Source: Rhabditophanes sp. KR3021
Lineage: Eukaryota > Nematoda > Chromadorea > Rhabditida > Alloionematidae
Direction: 5' to 3'
DNA length: 64,000 nt
Assembly: GCA_963281155.1 (NCBI GenBank)
Contig: CAUJLY010000006.1
Span: 1,798,001 to 1,862,000 of the forward strand
Shown here: positions 14,503 through 25,498 of the stretch, in pieces
How the letters are laid out: every line of letters starts with the position of its first letter
Numbering within the stretch: the stretch's first letter is position 1
Notes under the pieces: model-generated
Database searches by the model: none
What the model saw: the letters and a program-made list of their open reading frames with translations, nothing else
What the model was told of the DNA's origin: nothing
Position numbers and translations under genes: made by a program

Positions 14503-16631
14503 ATGAATATTATTAAAAGCAGTTTCAAGATTATATTCTTATTGAATCAACTATTATCAATATGTTATGGTGAAATTTGTCCGTCCGTAGCATTGCCCAA
14601 TGAAAAGTCACTGTCGACTTCATTATCAATAAATATCCTAATACCACCACCCCCACCAACTCGAGACAAGAGATGTCCGGACTTTAAGGATGATCCGAAT
14701 CAAGGAGCTTGTTGCCCATCTCAAGTGACACCCGGCACTTATTACTGTTGTTCAAGTGACAAAAAGCAAGAAATTGAAAGTTTGATTGCAGCAAACTTAA
14801 GGAAACAATTTATCAAAAAGTAAGTTAGAGACTTACATTTAAACTGCCTTGGGTCATTTGTGTCATTAATGAAATTCTCAATTAGATGATTAACTCTTAA
14901 ATGTGTAGTAATTGTTGGCCACTAACTTTCTCATGAAAGATCAAATGTATTTACACTTGGTCTGAAGGATTATTGTGTGCCAATTTCTTCTTACATATAC
15001 TATTTTTAGACTTACTGGTCATCACATACCAAAAGTCTGTACATTTGAGTTAAAAATTCATCCTAAATATTCCATTAATCAAATTCAACAACAAGACAAT
15101 CCTCGAAGAGTTAAAACATTTAATCCAAATATGCATACATCTGATAGTTCCTTCTGACATCCTAAATATTATATAATATAAGATACATATATTTTTTATA
15201 TATATTTCCAAAATAGTTTCAAAACTTGTTCACGCCATATTTTCAAAGCCTTCGGACAAAATTAAATTCTTTTTGTGTGTGTGAATTCCCAGTAGAAAGA
15301 TTCCAAATAGGGATATTAAAATCTCAAACAAATACTTTATATATTTATTTATGCCCATCAATGAAGTGTGCCAAAATATATAAATTTATTTATTTTAATT
15401 TATGTTAAAAGTTCTTTTTTATAAATAGACAGATATGGAGAGATATGTCAATTAAATAAGTGCCGACCATGTCTGATTATATAGAAATCACTTTAAACTT
15501 AATGGAAAAAGCCTTTATTGTAGGATAAAAATTGTTCTTGATAATATCATTTGGTTGAGACATATTTTAACTGCCAAATATGAGCTAGCTTTTTAGTGAC
15601 AGATTTTGACGAAATCGTTTGTTGTAAACTTTTTTGGTGAAAGTTGGTGGAATAAATAAATACTTAAACAAGATAAACAAATCATTTATGCTTTTGAAGA
15701 AGATGGCACTTCAATATTTTTCTTTTTTAGTTGATGCTTATCATTTTTGGAGTGTATCAAAAAACAGCAATGATTAGTTTTACCAAAGAAACATGACACA
15801 TCCATCGTCATCATGAGTAACCGTAAAAGTGAACGGAACTACTTGTCATTTCTTTTGTACGGAAAAGTTATTGTTGTAAAAAGTATTTTTTTTGTCTTTT
15901 TAAATATTTATAAGCTGCCAGAAGCTTAAGAGTGTAAAAGTGTTTTTGTTACAATTTCAAAATAAACTTAACATCAAAGAGGCACCCAAAGCAAATGTTC
16001 AAGATTTTCATTAAAAAGGAAAGATAAAAAGGATGGTTTTGCCTGAAAAGCAATTACATTTCCGAACAAAATATTTTTGATTTAATTTAAAAGGGGAACA
16101 AGATGATGAAAAATAAGAAAGTGTTTAATATCTTTTTAATAATAAATTTGTTTTTAGTTATTTGGCGGCAATAATAATAATCTCAATACTTTCATTTTTG
16201 TTGTTTTTCTTGGTAATATCAGTGATCTGTAGACGTCTCAAGATTTGCCCATTGTACAGCAAAGCTCACCATCACTCATATGTAACTACCCATATAGCCA
16301 CCAACTATCGGCCTGTAGTCGAAAGAATACCATCAAAACCAGCTGTTTATGAAGGTAAGATTTATAATAGTTTTTCAAACATTGAACGTAACAGCATTTG
16401 GTTGAACTAATTAAGAATAAAACATTCATCTCATTTTAATATGCAAACCTAAATTAATAAATGTCTTTGATCTTTCCAGCACCTCCACCATACGATTACT
16501 CCTTTTCGTCAGGAGCAACTGTTATGTCAACTACTTCAAATGGATCACACGCTATCGGATCCATCCCCAATAATTTGAGTCATACTCAGACTTATGATGA
16601 AAACAATTGGAATTACTTGCTTCATGATTAA
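14503..16631 (+). CDS. Shisa/WBP1-like single-pass membrane protein
   Basis: Three exons (14503-14819, 16158-16354, 16480-16631) join in phase to 221 codons. In order: an N-terminal signal peptide; a short Pro-rich stretch and a KR-type basic site; a compact Cys-rich ectodomain with paired cysteines (GACCPSQ, YYCCSS); one transmembrane helix (AAIIIISILSFLLFFLVISV) followed by CRR; then a cytoplasmic tail with a PPPY motif made across the last splice junction. Signal peptide, CC...CC module, TM and PPxY is the layout of the Shisa/WBP1/VOPP1 (STMC6) superfamily, whose PPxY binds WW-domain proteins such as NEDD4 ligases. Assignment rests on architecture and cysteine pairing, not full-length similarity. 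The first intron is 1.34 kb, unusually long here. Confidence 0.75.
14820..16157. other. Long first intron of the Shisa-like gene
   Basis: This 1.34 kb intron contrasts with the 40-60 nt introns elsewhere. It holds two 60-codon open frames (14975-15157 and 15226-15408) that look like chance. Nothing else was recognised. It could carry transcriptional control elements. Confidence 0.7.
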
Positions 16632-18765
16632 TTAAGACCACTTTTTTTGTTCTTTTGCCCTTTTTGGTGAACACAAAAAGGAGAGTATACAAATCAAAAG
16701 CAGGAGAAGTTGATACAAGTAAACAAATTGAATTCCTTTTTTGTGAGTAATTTTAAAAAGAAATGAATTTAAGCAAAAACCATATATTGCATACATCAAA
16801 AAGGGTCACATTACAAAACAACTAATAATATTTTGAAATATATATAACATTAATCCTAATAATTGTCAACCAATCTCATCTAGTTCGAAAAAATATTACA
16901 TATTATTATAAGAACTTTGTGAGTAAATATATGCAAAAAATACCCCTCAAATTGTAAATTATGCCTTGTGTTATATATTATTTTAAGTGCGTCTTTGGAA
17001 AAAAATAAAAACCTAGTCTTGATGATTTGAAATGTTTCATGTTTTCTTCTTTTGATAATTAAGTATATTAATGCTTCAAAAAATTAGATGTAAATCCATT
17101 TATTGTACTGGTCGTTTTTTATTTAATATTATGATGTGTACTATTTATTTGTTCCTATATAATCTTGCATCATCAAAGATGTAAAGGAATTTTGGCCAAC
17201 ACACATTACCACCAAACACAAAATATTTTTGTGCGCTTTGTCCAAAGCTTATTGGATACGATTCAAAAGACTTTGTGACAGTTTTATATGTATAAAAAAT
17301 TGAATGCATCTTTATTATAAAATTAAATATTTTTGATGAAATTTCGCATTCAAAGGCACACATATAACGATGTGAGTGTTGGAGGCCGTGTCATAGTAAG
17401 TGCAACTATTAGTAAGAAGTAAAACTATGGAAGATCAAAGATTGTGAGTGCGGAGTCTTTTGTTAGCTGATGATGAAAAGCATTTAATATAAAAGTAGTT
17501 CTAATAAAATTATATATAAATGTATATTGTTATTTTTTAACTTTAAAAATAACGGCTGAATATATTCTTTCGTGATTTACTTGTTTAATTTTTTGGTTCT
17601 TTTGTCGCTTAGTTTCCTTTTTTATTTAAGGTATCAATGTTTCTACAAAATATTATAACACTTGATGTTGTATCATTTGTCTTGTTCCTTTTAATAATAT
17701 ATAGCTATTATATCTTCCTTTATCAAAAAAGTACATTTTAATATTATCATCACACCATGTTTACATAACATTTATAAAAAATATTACTTTTGACACTCAT
17801 TATTTGATTTAATTTTGCTAATTCTCTCACTTTCTTATTTTTGCGAAGGTTCTTAGGAGTGATTAATTGTTAAAAGAATTAGCTTCCTATTAGTTTAGTT
17901 ATTTTGTCTACTACACAAATGTTTGTTGAAAATTGTTTTGAAAAATGATATCATTTTTTGATTAAAAAACTTTTTCGATTATATTTAAATAAATATTTAG
18001 ACGAAGAAGAGAAATCTTTAGATTTAGTAGGTTAACTTTATGAAATAACAGCACTGATCCACTGACTAAAAGTTTATTTTATCATTTTTTCTTAAAAATT
18101 AAGCGTAATATGAATAGTTGTAAGCGTATGGCTTTTCGTTGTCATGATATGTAAATAAAGGTTTTTATTTTACAAAAACAAATGACTAGGAATTAATGTG
18201 TATATGCTATTTAGCCCCCGTCCCAACTTCTCTAAATACACCGAAATATTTGAAAATTAATTTTTTTAGACCATTTGACTCTTTATTTATCAAAATCTTA
18301 AACGTCCATTTGATATTATTGTCGCTAATAGAGGCTTGCTCAAAACTGGAAAGAGTGTGCGAGTGGATGTACGTTTAATTTTATAAATATTTTGAAATAC
18401 AATAAATGACACAACACAATCTCTTGTCAACCTTTTACCTTCAAACGATCTTTAAAAGCTAAAAAAGTAACATTTTAAAGATTCAAATTTATTTTGATAA
18501 AAGTACCATTAAATTATCATCTTTATATTTTCTATTATTTTCATTAATAACAATTTGCAATTCACAATCTCAATCGAATTTAATGTAATACAAATTAATT
18601 ATTCTATTCTACGCTACTTAAAATATTTGAGTAGTCTATAATAAATGCTTAAAGTGTATAAATTAAAAAATAATAAATTAATGGTTTTTAAAAGCCTGAT
18701 TTTAGATATTAAAAAAGAAATACAGCGTTAATACTTTCAATTTTTTAACCATTCATCATTGCCGC
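16632..18765. other. Intergenic stretch, no gene seen
   Basis: About 2.1 kb without a supported gene. A 72-codon minus-strand frame (17145-17363) has a real ATG and a moderately coding-like C-terminal part (from about VTKSFESY onward) but no splice context or family match. A 60-codon plus-strand frame at 18196-18378 looks like chance. Confidence 0.5.
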
Positions 18766-18775
18766 TGTTCTTCAG
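18766..18775 (+). promoter_or_regulatory. Probable SL acceptor of the SLC22-like gene
   Basis: TGTTCTTCAG ends 10 nt before the first in-frame ATG (18786) and sits in a pyrimidine-rich tract. It is best read as a trans-splice acceptor. Confidence 0.5.
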
Positions 18776-18785
18776 CCATCAACAA

Positions 18786-21382
18786 ATGAATACAGTCATC
18801 ATCACCAGTAATATGGCTGAACCATCTTCTGAAACAAAGTAAGTAAATTTATACATATATAAACATATATTATGACGCTATATTAAAAAATTTTGAACGT
18901 GATAGAGATAATATTTGCTTGTTTAAAAGGCAGTTACTTCGTATTACATATAAACCTAAAAAAGATTACTAATATTTTTGCGTATTCACTTTATTGGCGT
19001 GTTTATAAAAGTGTGTTTTAATGACGATTAAATATTTTATTATGAATACTAAATAGTTATAATTTACATATCCTTGATTTTAAAATGTTCTGTCGCATCA
19101 AATTATGACCATTATTCGTATTACCTTTCGTTTAAATCAAAATTACAATTTGATTGATCATTCAAATTTGCCAAGGTTTTCGCGAATATCTTGCACTAAC
19201 TTATTATCAAAAACTCTTTAGTTGCTGGGCACCTACAACTTACAATTTCCCTTTTTTTATATTTTTAACTCTTTGTCATTTTGATAAAGGTGAACAAAAA
19301 AGTATGGAAAAAGTGGTCAATTGTTGAGCCACCGAGTTTACCAAATTTTACATACCCAGCCAAGTGCCTTTAAACTTTGGTTAATTTTTGACACTTTTTG
19401 ACTTTTTGTCTTGGTACCTGGCAAATGCACATGAGACAATAAAAATACATAATATCCACACAACAATAAATCTGAATAGAATTTTTTGACACTTGATTTA
19501 AGATAAAGCAAAAGACATGTGAATATTCATAAAAAGAAGACTATAACAGCTGTATACACTAAATATATTATATACATAGATCTTTTATACCAAAAGCATT
19601 TGAATTACAAAAATCAGTCCCTATTCATACTATCTCTATCATCAAAACATCACATTTTTTACACCACTGATAAATATTATTAATCTCTTTTTTTATTTAT
19701 GTTATTATAAAAGACAATTTACACTACTTTTGTACATTATCATTAAAGTATATTTTATTATTTTAGTGTGTTGTTGTCTCCTCAATCAATGGTAGAAGAA
19801 AATCAGCCTGGGGAAGATGTGTCCGTTGGATTTAGAAATGTAAACGATATCCTAGAGAAGATAGGTAAGGATAATGTCTATTTTTAATATCTATTGTTTT
19901 GCTCTGACTAGGCATATCTAATTTACGAATTCTATTCATATCCGGAACTACCGCTTCCCTATGGATTGTTTCAAGTTTGTTGGTTTTTTTGCCTGTTTTT
20001 GTCGATGATAAGGTGTATTGCGGGCAGGTGGGCAATTATTCATGTAATCCAAGATTGGCTAACTCAGTTTCCCTCAAGGATAGGTTTAATCCACCTGAAT
20101 TTGAAAGACACTGGTTTGATCAAAGTTTTTATATCGGCAGTATTTTGGGAACTTCTTTTGTTTCCTATTTGGCCGATATTTATGGAAGAAAGTTTATTGG
20201 GGTGCCAAGTTTCACTTTAATTGGTATTTTCGGATTGCTGATGAGATTTTCCCCCAATTATCACATTCTCTGTTTTCTACGATTTGCTCAAGGAATTTTG
20301 TTTGCGGCAGCTGGTGAAGTCATCTACGTATTGGCTTCAGAATCTGTCCCTCACTCAAATCATCCTGTTCTGGCATTGGTATTTAATTTATTTTGGGCGT
20401 TGGGTTGCTGTTTGTTGTCTGTTATGTCGCTAATATGGGTAAATTGGGATGAGTTGATCTTTTACTCTTCACTTCCCGTCACACTTCTCCCAATCCTTTT
20501 ATGGTTTGTTATTCCCGAAAGTTTGGCTTACTTGTTTGAAAAGAAAAAAGGTCCAGAAATTGAAAAATGGCTATCCAAAGTTAATAAAGTGGTTGATGAA
20601 AAGAAAAGGATCGAGTATAATGTACGGGAGTGTATTGATACCTTCCACCATCCCATTGATGGCGAATTCGGTGAATGCGATAATGGTAACAGATTTTTGA
20701 AGTTCATTCGTTTTTATAAAAATCATCCTAAGTTTATCTTTTACAATGCCGGTACTTGTTACGTTTGGTCGGCAGGGTTTTTGTTGTATCTCGCAATGAC
20801 TATGAATTCTACTAGTCTTTCTGGTAACCCGTACTGGAATTTTATTCTAGCATCATTAGTTGAATTACCACCCAGCTTAGCTGCTCCAATTTTACTGAAA
20901 CGGTAAGTAAAGCTATTTATAAAGCATGATGTTTATGATTAAAATGTTATCCATTTTGTAGTTATGGAAGGAAAATTCCCATGATTTGGTCTACTAGTAT
21001 TGTTGCGGTTATGTCATTTGCGTTAATTTTCATAAATGAATCACAATATGTCCTTTACATTACAGTATATATGACTACGAAAGGTGTCATGGCTTTCAAT
21101 TATATATGTTTATTCGTATATTTCAGCGAAATTTACCCAACTGAAGTGAGAAATACATCGCTTGGACTTAACAACGCGATCGGAAATTGCGGAGGCTTAT
21201 TAAGTCCAATGTTTAGTGAATGGAGCAAGAAGGATCCCAAAACAGTATTTATTCTTTACGTATTTATCTCAGCTTCATGTGCAATTGTCGTCAAATTTTT
21301 ACCAGAAACTTCTGATCCTAGTCTATTGCAAAAACAAACATACGAAGATAGAAGACATCTCGAACAAAATTCCTCCTCATAA
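18786..21382 (+). CDS. SLC22-like organic ion transporter (MFS)
   Basis: Predicted 12-TM plasma-membrane carrier of the organic cation/anion transporter family. Four exons (18786-18838, 19767-19864, 19912-20902, 20962-21382) join in phase to 520 codons. A second in-frame ATG at 18813 would give 511. Visible family marks are an N-terminal DILEKIG element before TM1, the MFS loop DIYGRKF after TM2, PESLAYLFEKKKG before the central loop, RYGRKIP after TM8 (made across the last splice) and SEIYPTEVRN. The extracellular loop between TM1 and TM2 is only about 45 residues with two visible cysteines, much shorter than the large Cys-rich loop of typical SLC22 proteins. Intron 1 is 928 nt, the others 47-59 nt. 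Substrate cannot be told from sequence. Confidence 0.88.
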
Positions 21383-21628
21383 CAAATATACAAAGAACAC
21401 TATTGTCTTTATTTAATGCTTATTTAATTAATGGGTACTTACTTATTTGAAATACATATTTGAAATTATTTGACTATTTCCAATACTCCAACTATTTTGA
21501 ATTCTTTCACCATTACGAATACACAACAATTTGATATTTATTTAAAAAATTTAATAACTATTTGACAAACATAACAAAATAACTTTTTAAATAATATCAA
21601 CAATTTAAAGGCTAAAATTAAAAACATT

Positions 21629-22263
21629 CTAATAATCGTCTGAGGTAGCGAGATATGATTTGTAAAATGTTGTAAGCAAGCTTTGATGCATTTCAAAAGA
21701 TGTGGCTTTCATGAAAGATCTGTGCTCCGTCAATCTAACCAAATCAACAATATTTCGGTCTATATCCGGTGTTCCGTATGTCTCCAATTCTGGACGAAGC
21801 ATGAATACAATTTCTACGACTGTGTTACTTCTAACCTCAACTTCTGTCAGATTGGTCCATTGAGGTGAAAAGGTGACTGGATTAATGCGAAGACCCGAAG
21901 GTTCATAGGCATCGAAAAAGATGGCTCTTCATCAAGCTTCTTTTTCTCAAAGTTCTGGTTCGTGATTTGGTTAGAAATTTCTCGAGGAATTGTTCATATG
22001 GTTGCTTTGATAAAAATAAATGAAGCGGAGTTATGTAATCTTTCGTATTATTTCTTGAAAGAAGCCTTCATCACATCTTCTAAACCATTTTTAAGAGGGT
22101 TATTCTCCTTTCATCCATGTGTCTCAAAGTTTTCGCATACTTTTTGCAGTTCGGAACCTTACATTTAGAGTTTGAACTGTTTTGCACGAAGAATTGTGCA
22201 GAATTCAACTAAATGATCACTAGAAATAATTCCTTCCTCAAAGTCAGATTGGAGGTTTGGCAT
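21629..22263 (-). pseudogene. Decayed coding sequence with five stops and a frameshift
   Basis: Read from an ATG at 22263, one frame gives coherent protein-like sequence (starting MPNLQSDFEEG) but meets TAA at 22167-22165 and 22161-22159, TGA at 22113-22111, TAA at 22050-22048 and TGA at 21996-21994. A frame change of one base is then needed near 21913-21921, a T run, after which about 97 codons are open (LRINPVTFSPQW, RPELETYGTPDID) to a TAG at 21629. Local G+C is higher than in the flanks, as in true coding DNA here. A TTTTTTAG acceptor lies 18 nt before the ATG. I do not recognise the family. It could be a pseudogene, or the 3' half a live exon of an undetected gene. Confidence 0.6.
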
Positions 22264-22531
22264 ACTTATGTGGTAATGAATCTAAAAAATAAGTAAATCT
22301 TAAAGAAAGTAATATTCCTATTCCCTTTATAGAACAAATAATTTGGGGTGGTGCCAAATACTATCGTTCTTTTGTGGCGGAAAAGGTTATTTCGTTCACT
22401 TTGACCGGTTACTTTTTTATTAGTGCAAACCGAACCCTTGAAAATGAAACAAACAACACGTTTTCCAGTGTAATTAATTTATTCGAAAGAGTGTCAATGT
22501 CGAAGAAGACAGAGTAAGTAAGAGAAATAAA

Positions 22532-23691
22532 TTAAGATCTTCTTCTGTAACCAGATTTAGATTGGCTTGCTTCTTGGGCTTCGGCACCAGCGGATCTGCT
22601 TGGACATTTGCAATAAGCAGCATCAACACTAGAAAGTAATTAAGGACGTCATGTTTAAAATCAAATGCATTAACTTACCCTGGTTCTCCTTCCTCTCCTG
22701 GGTTTCCGAGGATTCCGTCAAGACCTGGAACTCCAGCAGCTCCGATTGGTCCCTTAGGTCCGGCTTTTCCTGGCATACCGATTTCCCCGGTGGCTCCTGG
22801 CTCTCCGACGGATCCTTCTGGACCGCATGGGCCGACTTCTCCCTTTGGTCCCTTTCTTCCGATGACCTTCTCAACATCATCTCCTGGATTTCCGACTTGT
22901 CCTTCGAATCCAGCGTCTCCTTGTGGTCCGACCAACCCCATGCTTCCTGGGAAACCGGGTTGTCCGTCTCTTCCTGGCATACCTGGTTGTCCTCTGGCTC
23001 CGCGCATACCTCTAGCTCCAGTCTTTCCAGGGGCTCCGATTGGTCCTTGGGGTCCGGCTGGGCAGTTGTAACATCCTTGGTATTGCTGGTGTTCGGCTTG
23101 GACATTTTCGCCATCATCACCTGGCTTTCCGTCCGTTCCTGGGGTACCATCTTCTCCATCAACTCCATTGGCTCCCTTTGGTCCGGCTGGTCCAGCTGGG
23201 CATTTGTTCTCGATGTTGGCACAGTTGCATTGACTTCCAGAAGTTGATCCTGGGTTGACGGCTGGGGCTCCTCCTTGGGAGAAAGCTGGTGGTACTCCGA
23301 TGGTTCCGTGTTGTGGAACTGATCCTGGTTGACCACCTGGGAGAGTTGGTCCATTAGGGAAGGTTGGGGCTTCACCGTTGGGCCCTGGTTGTTGGTGAGT
23401 GGATCCTTGTGGTCCTGGGAATTGACCAGGTCTTTCTGGACCACTTCCTCCTTGGTATGGGGCAGGTGGTGGGGGTGCATAGTATGATTGACGGGGGAGA
23501 CGAGTCTTAGAGATATCGTTCATTTTGGCCCATACAATAGTTGATTCAGCCTTGAATTTAGCCATTTCGGAATCCAATTCAACCGAAATATTTTCAATAT
23601 CCCTTACGATCATTGAATAGAATGAAAGGCATGACAAAATGCATCCGAAACCGAGTACGGCAGCAACTCCAAATAATGCTTTAGAGCTCAT
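22532..23691 (-). CDS. Cuticle collagen
   Basis: Structural protein of the nematode cuticle, secreted by the hypodermis and cross-linked. Two exons (23691-22679, 22628-22532) with a 50-nt intron give 369 codons. In order: an N-terminal TM or signal anchor (LFGVAAVLGFGCILSCLSFYSMIV); a non-collagenous segment ending in the RLPR subtilisin-type cleavage site; a Pro-rich spacer; a Cys pair (CNC...C) before a short Gly-X-Y block; a second pair (CYNC) before the long Gly-X-Y block; then a Tyr/Cys C-terminus (DAAYCKCP) ending in basic RRRS. Codons are strongly biased (GGT/GGA, CCA/CCT), as expected of a highly expressed gene. A TATA box lies 35-45 nt upstream. The layout resembles C. elegans group 1 (sqt-1/rol-6-like) collagens, but I give no symbol. 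Confidence 0.96.
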
Positions 23692-23725
23692 ATTTAGAAG
23701 TGATGTGGATTACTTGGAAATGTTT

Positions 23726-23735
23726 CTTTATATAC
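23726..23735 (-). promoter_or_regulatory. TATA box of the cuticle collagen gene
   Basis: GTATATAAAG on the minus strand lies 35-45 nt before the collagen ATG, which implies a very short leader. No splice acceptor is seen between it and the ATG, so this gene seems to use a conventional promoter. Confidence 0.6.
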
Positions 23736-23889
23736 TCTAATTGATGACCTAAATCTTTACCGTTGTAAAGTCAAAACAAAGCCCATCAAGGTTATTAATA
23801 ATACTCAAAGATGGTCATCTTTGATAAGGAATGTGATTAAATCATAACAACAATCATAATAGAAGTTATAGGCAGTATTAAACGGAGTA

Positions 23890-23995
23890 GCGGTATAGTA
23901 GAAACAATTTTACTAGTCGGAACGATTTCAATAGTATAGACAATTTTGGAAACAATATAAGAAACAATTTTGAAAGTGGTAATAGAACTTGTTAG
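23890..23995. repeat. Degenerate tandem repeat of an AAACAATTTT-like unit
   Basis: At least five imperfect copies of a unit close to GAAACAATTTT occur at roughly 15-25 bp spacing, for example AAACAATTTT, GGAACGATTTC, GACAATTTTGG and AGAAACAATTTTG. It lies between the collagen promoter and the 3' end of the coiled-coil gene, and ends just before that gene's stop codon. Confidence 0.5.
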
Positions 23996-23999
23996 TCGG

Positions 24000-24740
24000 T
24001 TAAATTACCGGAGGGTTCGTTTCTTTGTTCAAAACAGATAATTCAAGTTCTTTTAGTTCTTTAACCAAAATACTTTTCTTATTTCCTAAAACCTTTTTCG
24101 TTGCCAATTGTCTAATTTCTTCTTTTTCAATTTTAAGATTAAGACGACTTATCGCTTCTTCTAAATTAGATTTTTCTTCTTTTAACATGGCTCTTTCTTC
24201 TTCAATTGAAACCAATAAGTCTTGAAATTGTTTCTCAAACTGTCCACCATAATCGGTAAAAGGGTCTGTTTTGATATCATCCAAAAACTGCATAAATATA
24301 TTTTCTGAGTGCTTATAATCGTTTAATAAAATCAAATGAAGTCCTTTGATGATCGTTTTTTCTTTTACAACATCTTTTTGAAAATCAACGAATTGGTTGG
24401 TCGCAGAATCTGATATTTCATGATTATTGAAAGTAGCAATTAAATTAATAACTTCTTCCAAGCGGTTTGTATAGCAAATTAAAATGTCATTAAAGTATTC
24501 TGATTTCAATTCTTTTTGTTTTCTCTTTTCTTCAACTAAATACTTATAGAAATCGTAATATTGCTGACCAAGTCTTTTAAAGTATTCAATATTTTCATGT
24601 CTTTCTAGAGTTCGCTGATTTGTTATAAGTCGATTTTCAATCATTTCAATTCGAACAGCAGGAACAAATGTAAAAACACTTTTAGAATCTTGAGCATTGT
24701 TTGGATCTGTTTTGACATGTTTGTTTACTCTTTTAGACAT
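24000..24740 (-). CDS. Coiled-coil protein of unknown function
   Basis: A single 246-codon exon from an ATG at 24740; a TTTTTATAG acceptor-like site lies 8-16 nt upstream. I do not recognise the protein. It is highly charged, rich in Glu, Lys, Asn and Ile, with no signal peptide or TM. Residues 30-100 and 120-235 are predicted mostly helical, and a clear heptad-like coiled coil runs from about 175 to 230 (SIEEERAMLKEEK, LNLKIEKEEIRQL). The N-terminus is polar and basic (MSKRVNKHVK). The uninterrupted 246-codon frame and its codon use support a real gene. A cytoplasmic or cytoskeletal role would fit, but nothing shows it. It lies tail-to-head with the collagen gene on the same strand. Confidence 0.75.
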   Translation of the reverse strand: MSKRVNKHVKTDPNNAQDSKSVFTFVPAVRIEMIENRLITNQRTLERHENIEYFKRLGQQYYDFYKYLVEEKRKQKELKSEYFNDILICYTNRLEEVINLIATFNNHEISDSATNQFVDFQKDVVKEKTIIKGLHLILLNDYKHSENIFMQFLDDIKTDPFTDYGGQFEKQFQDLLVSIEEERAMLKEEKSNLEEAISRLNLKIEKEEIRQLATKKVLGNKKSILVKELKELELSVLNKETNPPVI

Positions 24741-25498
24741 AATAAAGCTATAAAAACAGGAGTAAGGTAATAAATGCTGTAAATCTTATTTTATTTATTC
24801 CATTCCATTCGTATTCATTTACGCTTGCTTACTTCAATTTAAACGCTCGACCAAGTCGTTTCAATAACCAACAAGTCATTTATTACAAAAGCACATAAAG
24901 TTATAACTCTTCGAAGCACATAAATGATACAATGGTTTTATACTTTTTCTTGCAAAATAGACCGTGTATCCGGATGCTGTAAAATGTATGTTCAAATTTT
25001 CGATTCATATTAGCCATCCAATTATATTTTGCATCAAACAAATGTCAATCATTTGTTGAACTTTCCAACCAGTGGATAGTTTTAATCAAATTTGATTAAA
25101 AAGATAGCAAGACAAACGAAATGTACATCAAGTGCAAGTTTACGTCATAACCAAAACTACGCGGCTTCTAACTGTTTACTTGCGCACAATCACATATCAC
25201 ATACATGAATTATCATAGAATAATTTGACAAGACACACAATTTAAGAATTCGTGCTCTGAACGTCACAAAAATACGTATCTTTTGATAACCTTTCCACCA
25301 GATTTTGTCATGTAAAGACTCAATGCAAGACTGTATAAGCGTCTTTTTAGATAAAACATCGACTTTCAAAGTGAAATGTTTAAAATAGTTTGATAGTAAG
25401 TGTTTTATCTAATCTAGACGTATCATTAAAAACGAAACCTCGGCTATTTGAGTTACTTTAAAAAATTAAAAACTTATAGTTGTTCTAATATAAATACT
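24741..25498. other. Divergent intergenic region
   Basis: About 760 bp between the divergently transcribed coiled-coil gene (-) and the SWEET gene (+). Control elements for both must lie here or beyond. I see no coding sequence and no clear TATA box. A weak TTATAG acceptor ends at 25479, 19 nt before the SWEET start. Confidence 0.6.

Noticed and set aside
21641..21652. TGAGGTAG-like string resembling the let-7 seed
   Set aside because: Sits inside the decayed coding sequence, matches only eight bases and has no hairpin.
22651..23247. 198-codon plus-strand open frame (and smaller ones) over the collagen gene
   Set aside because: It is antisense to the Gly-X-Y repeat; the codon bias of collagen removes stops on the other strand. 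The Ser/Trp-rich product is a typical shadow.
22629..23480. 283-codon alternative minus-strand frame in the collagen gene
   Set aside because: Frame shadow of the Gly-X-Y repeat; it lacks glycine periodicity and the family termini.
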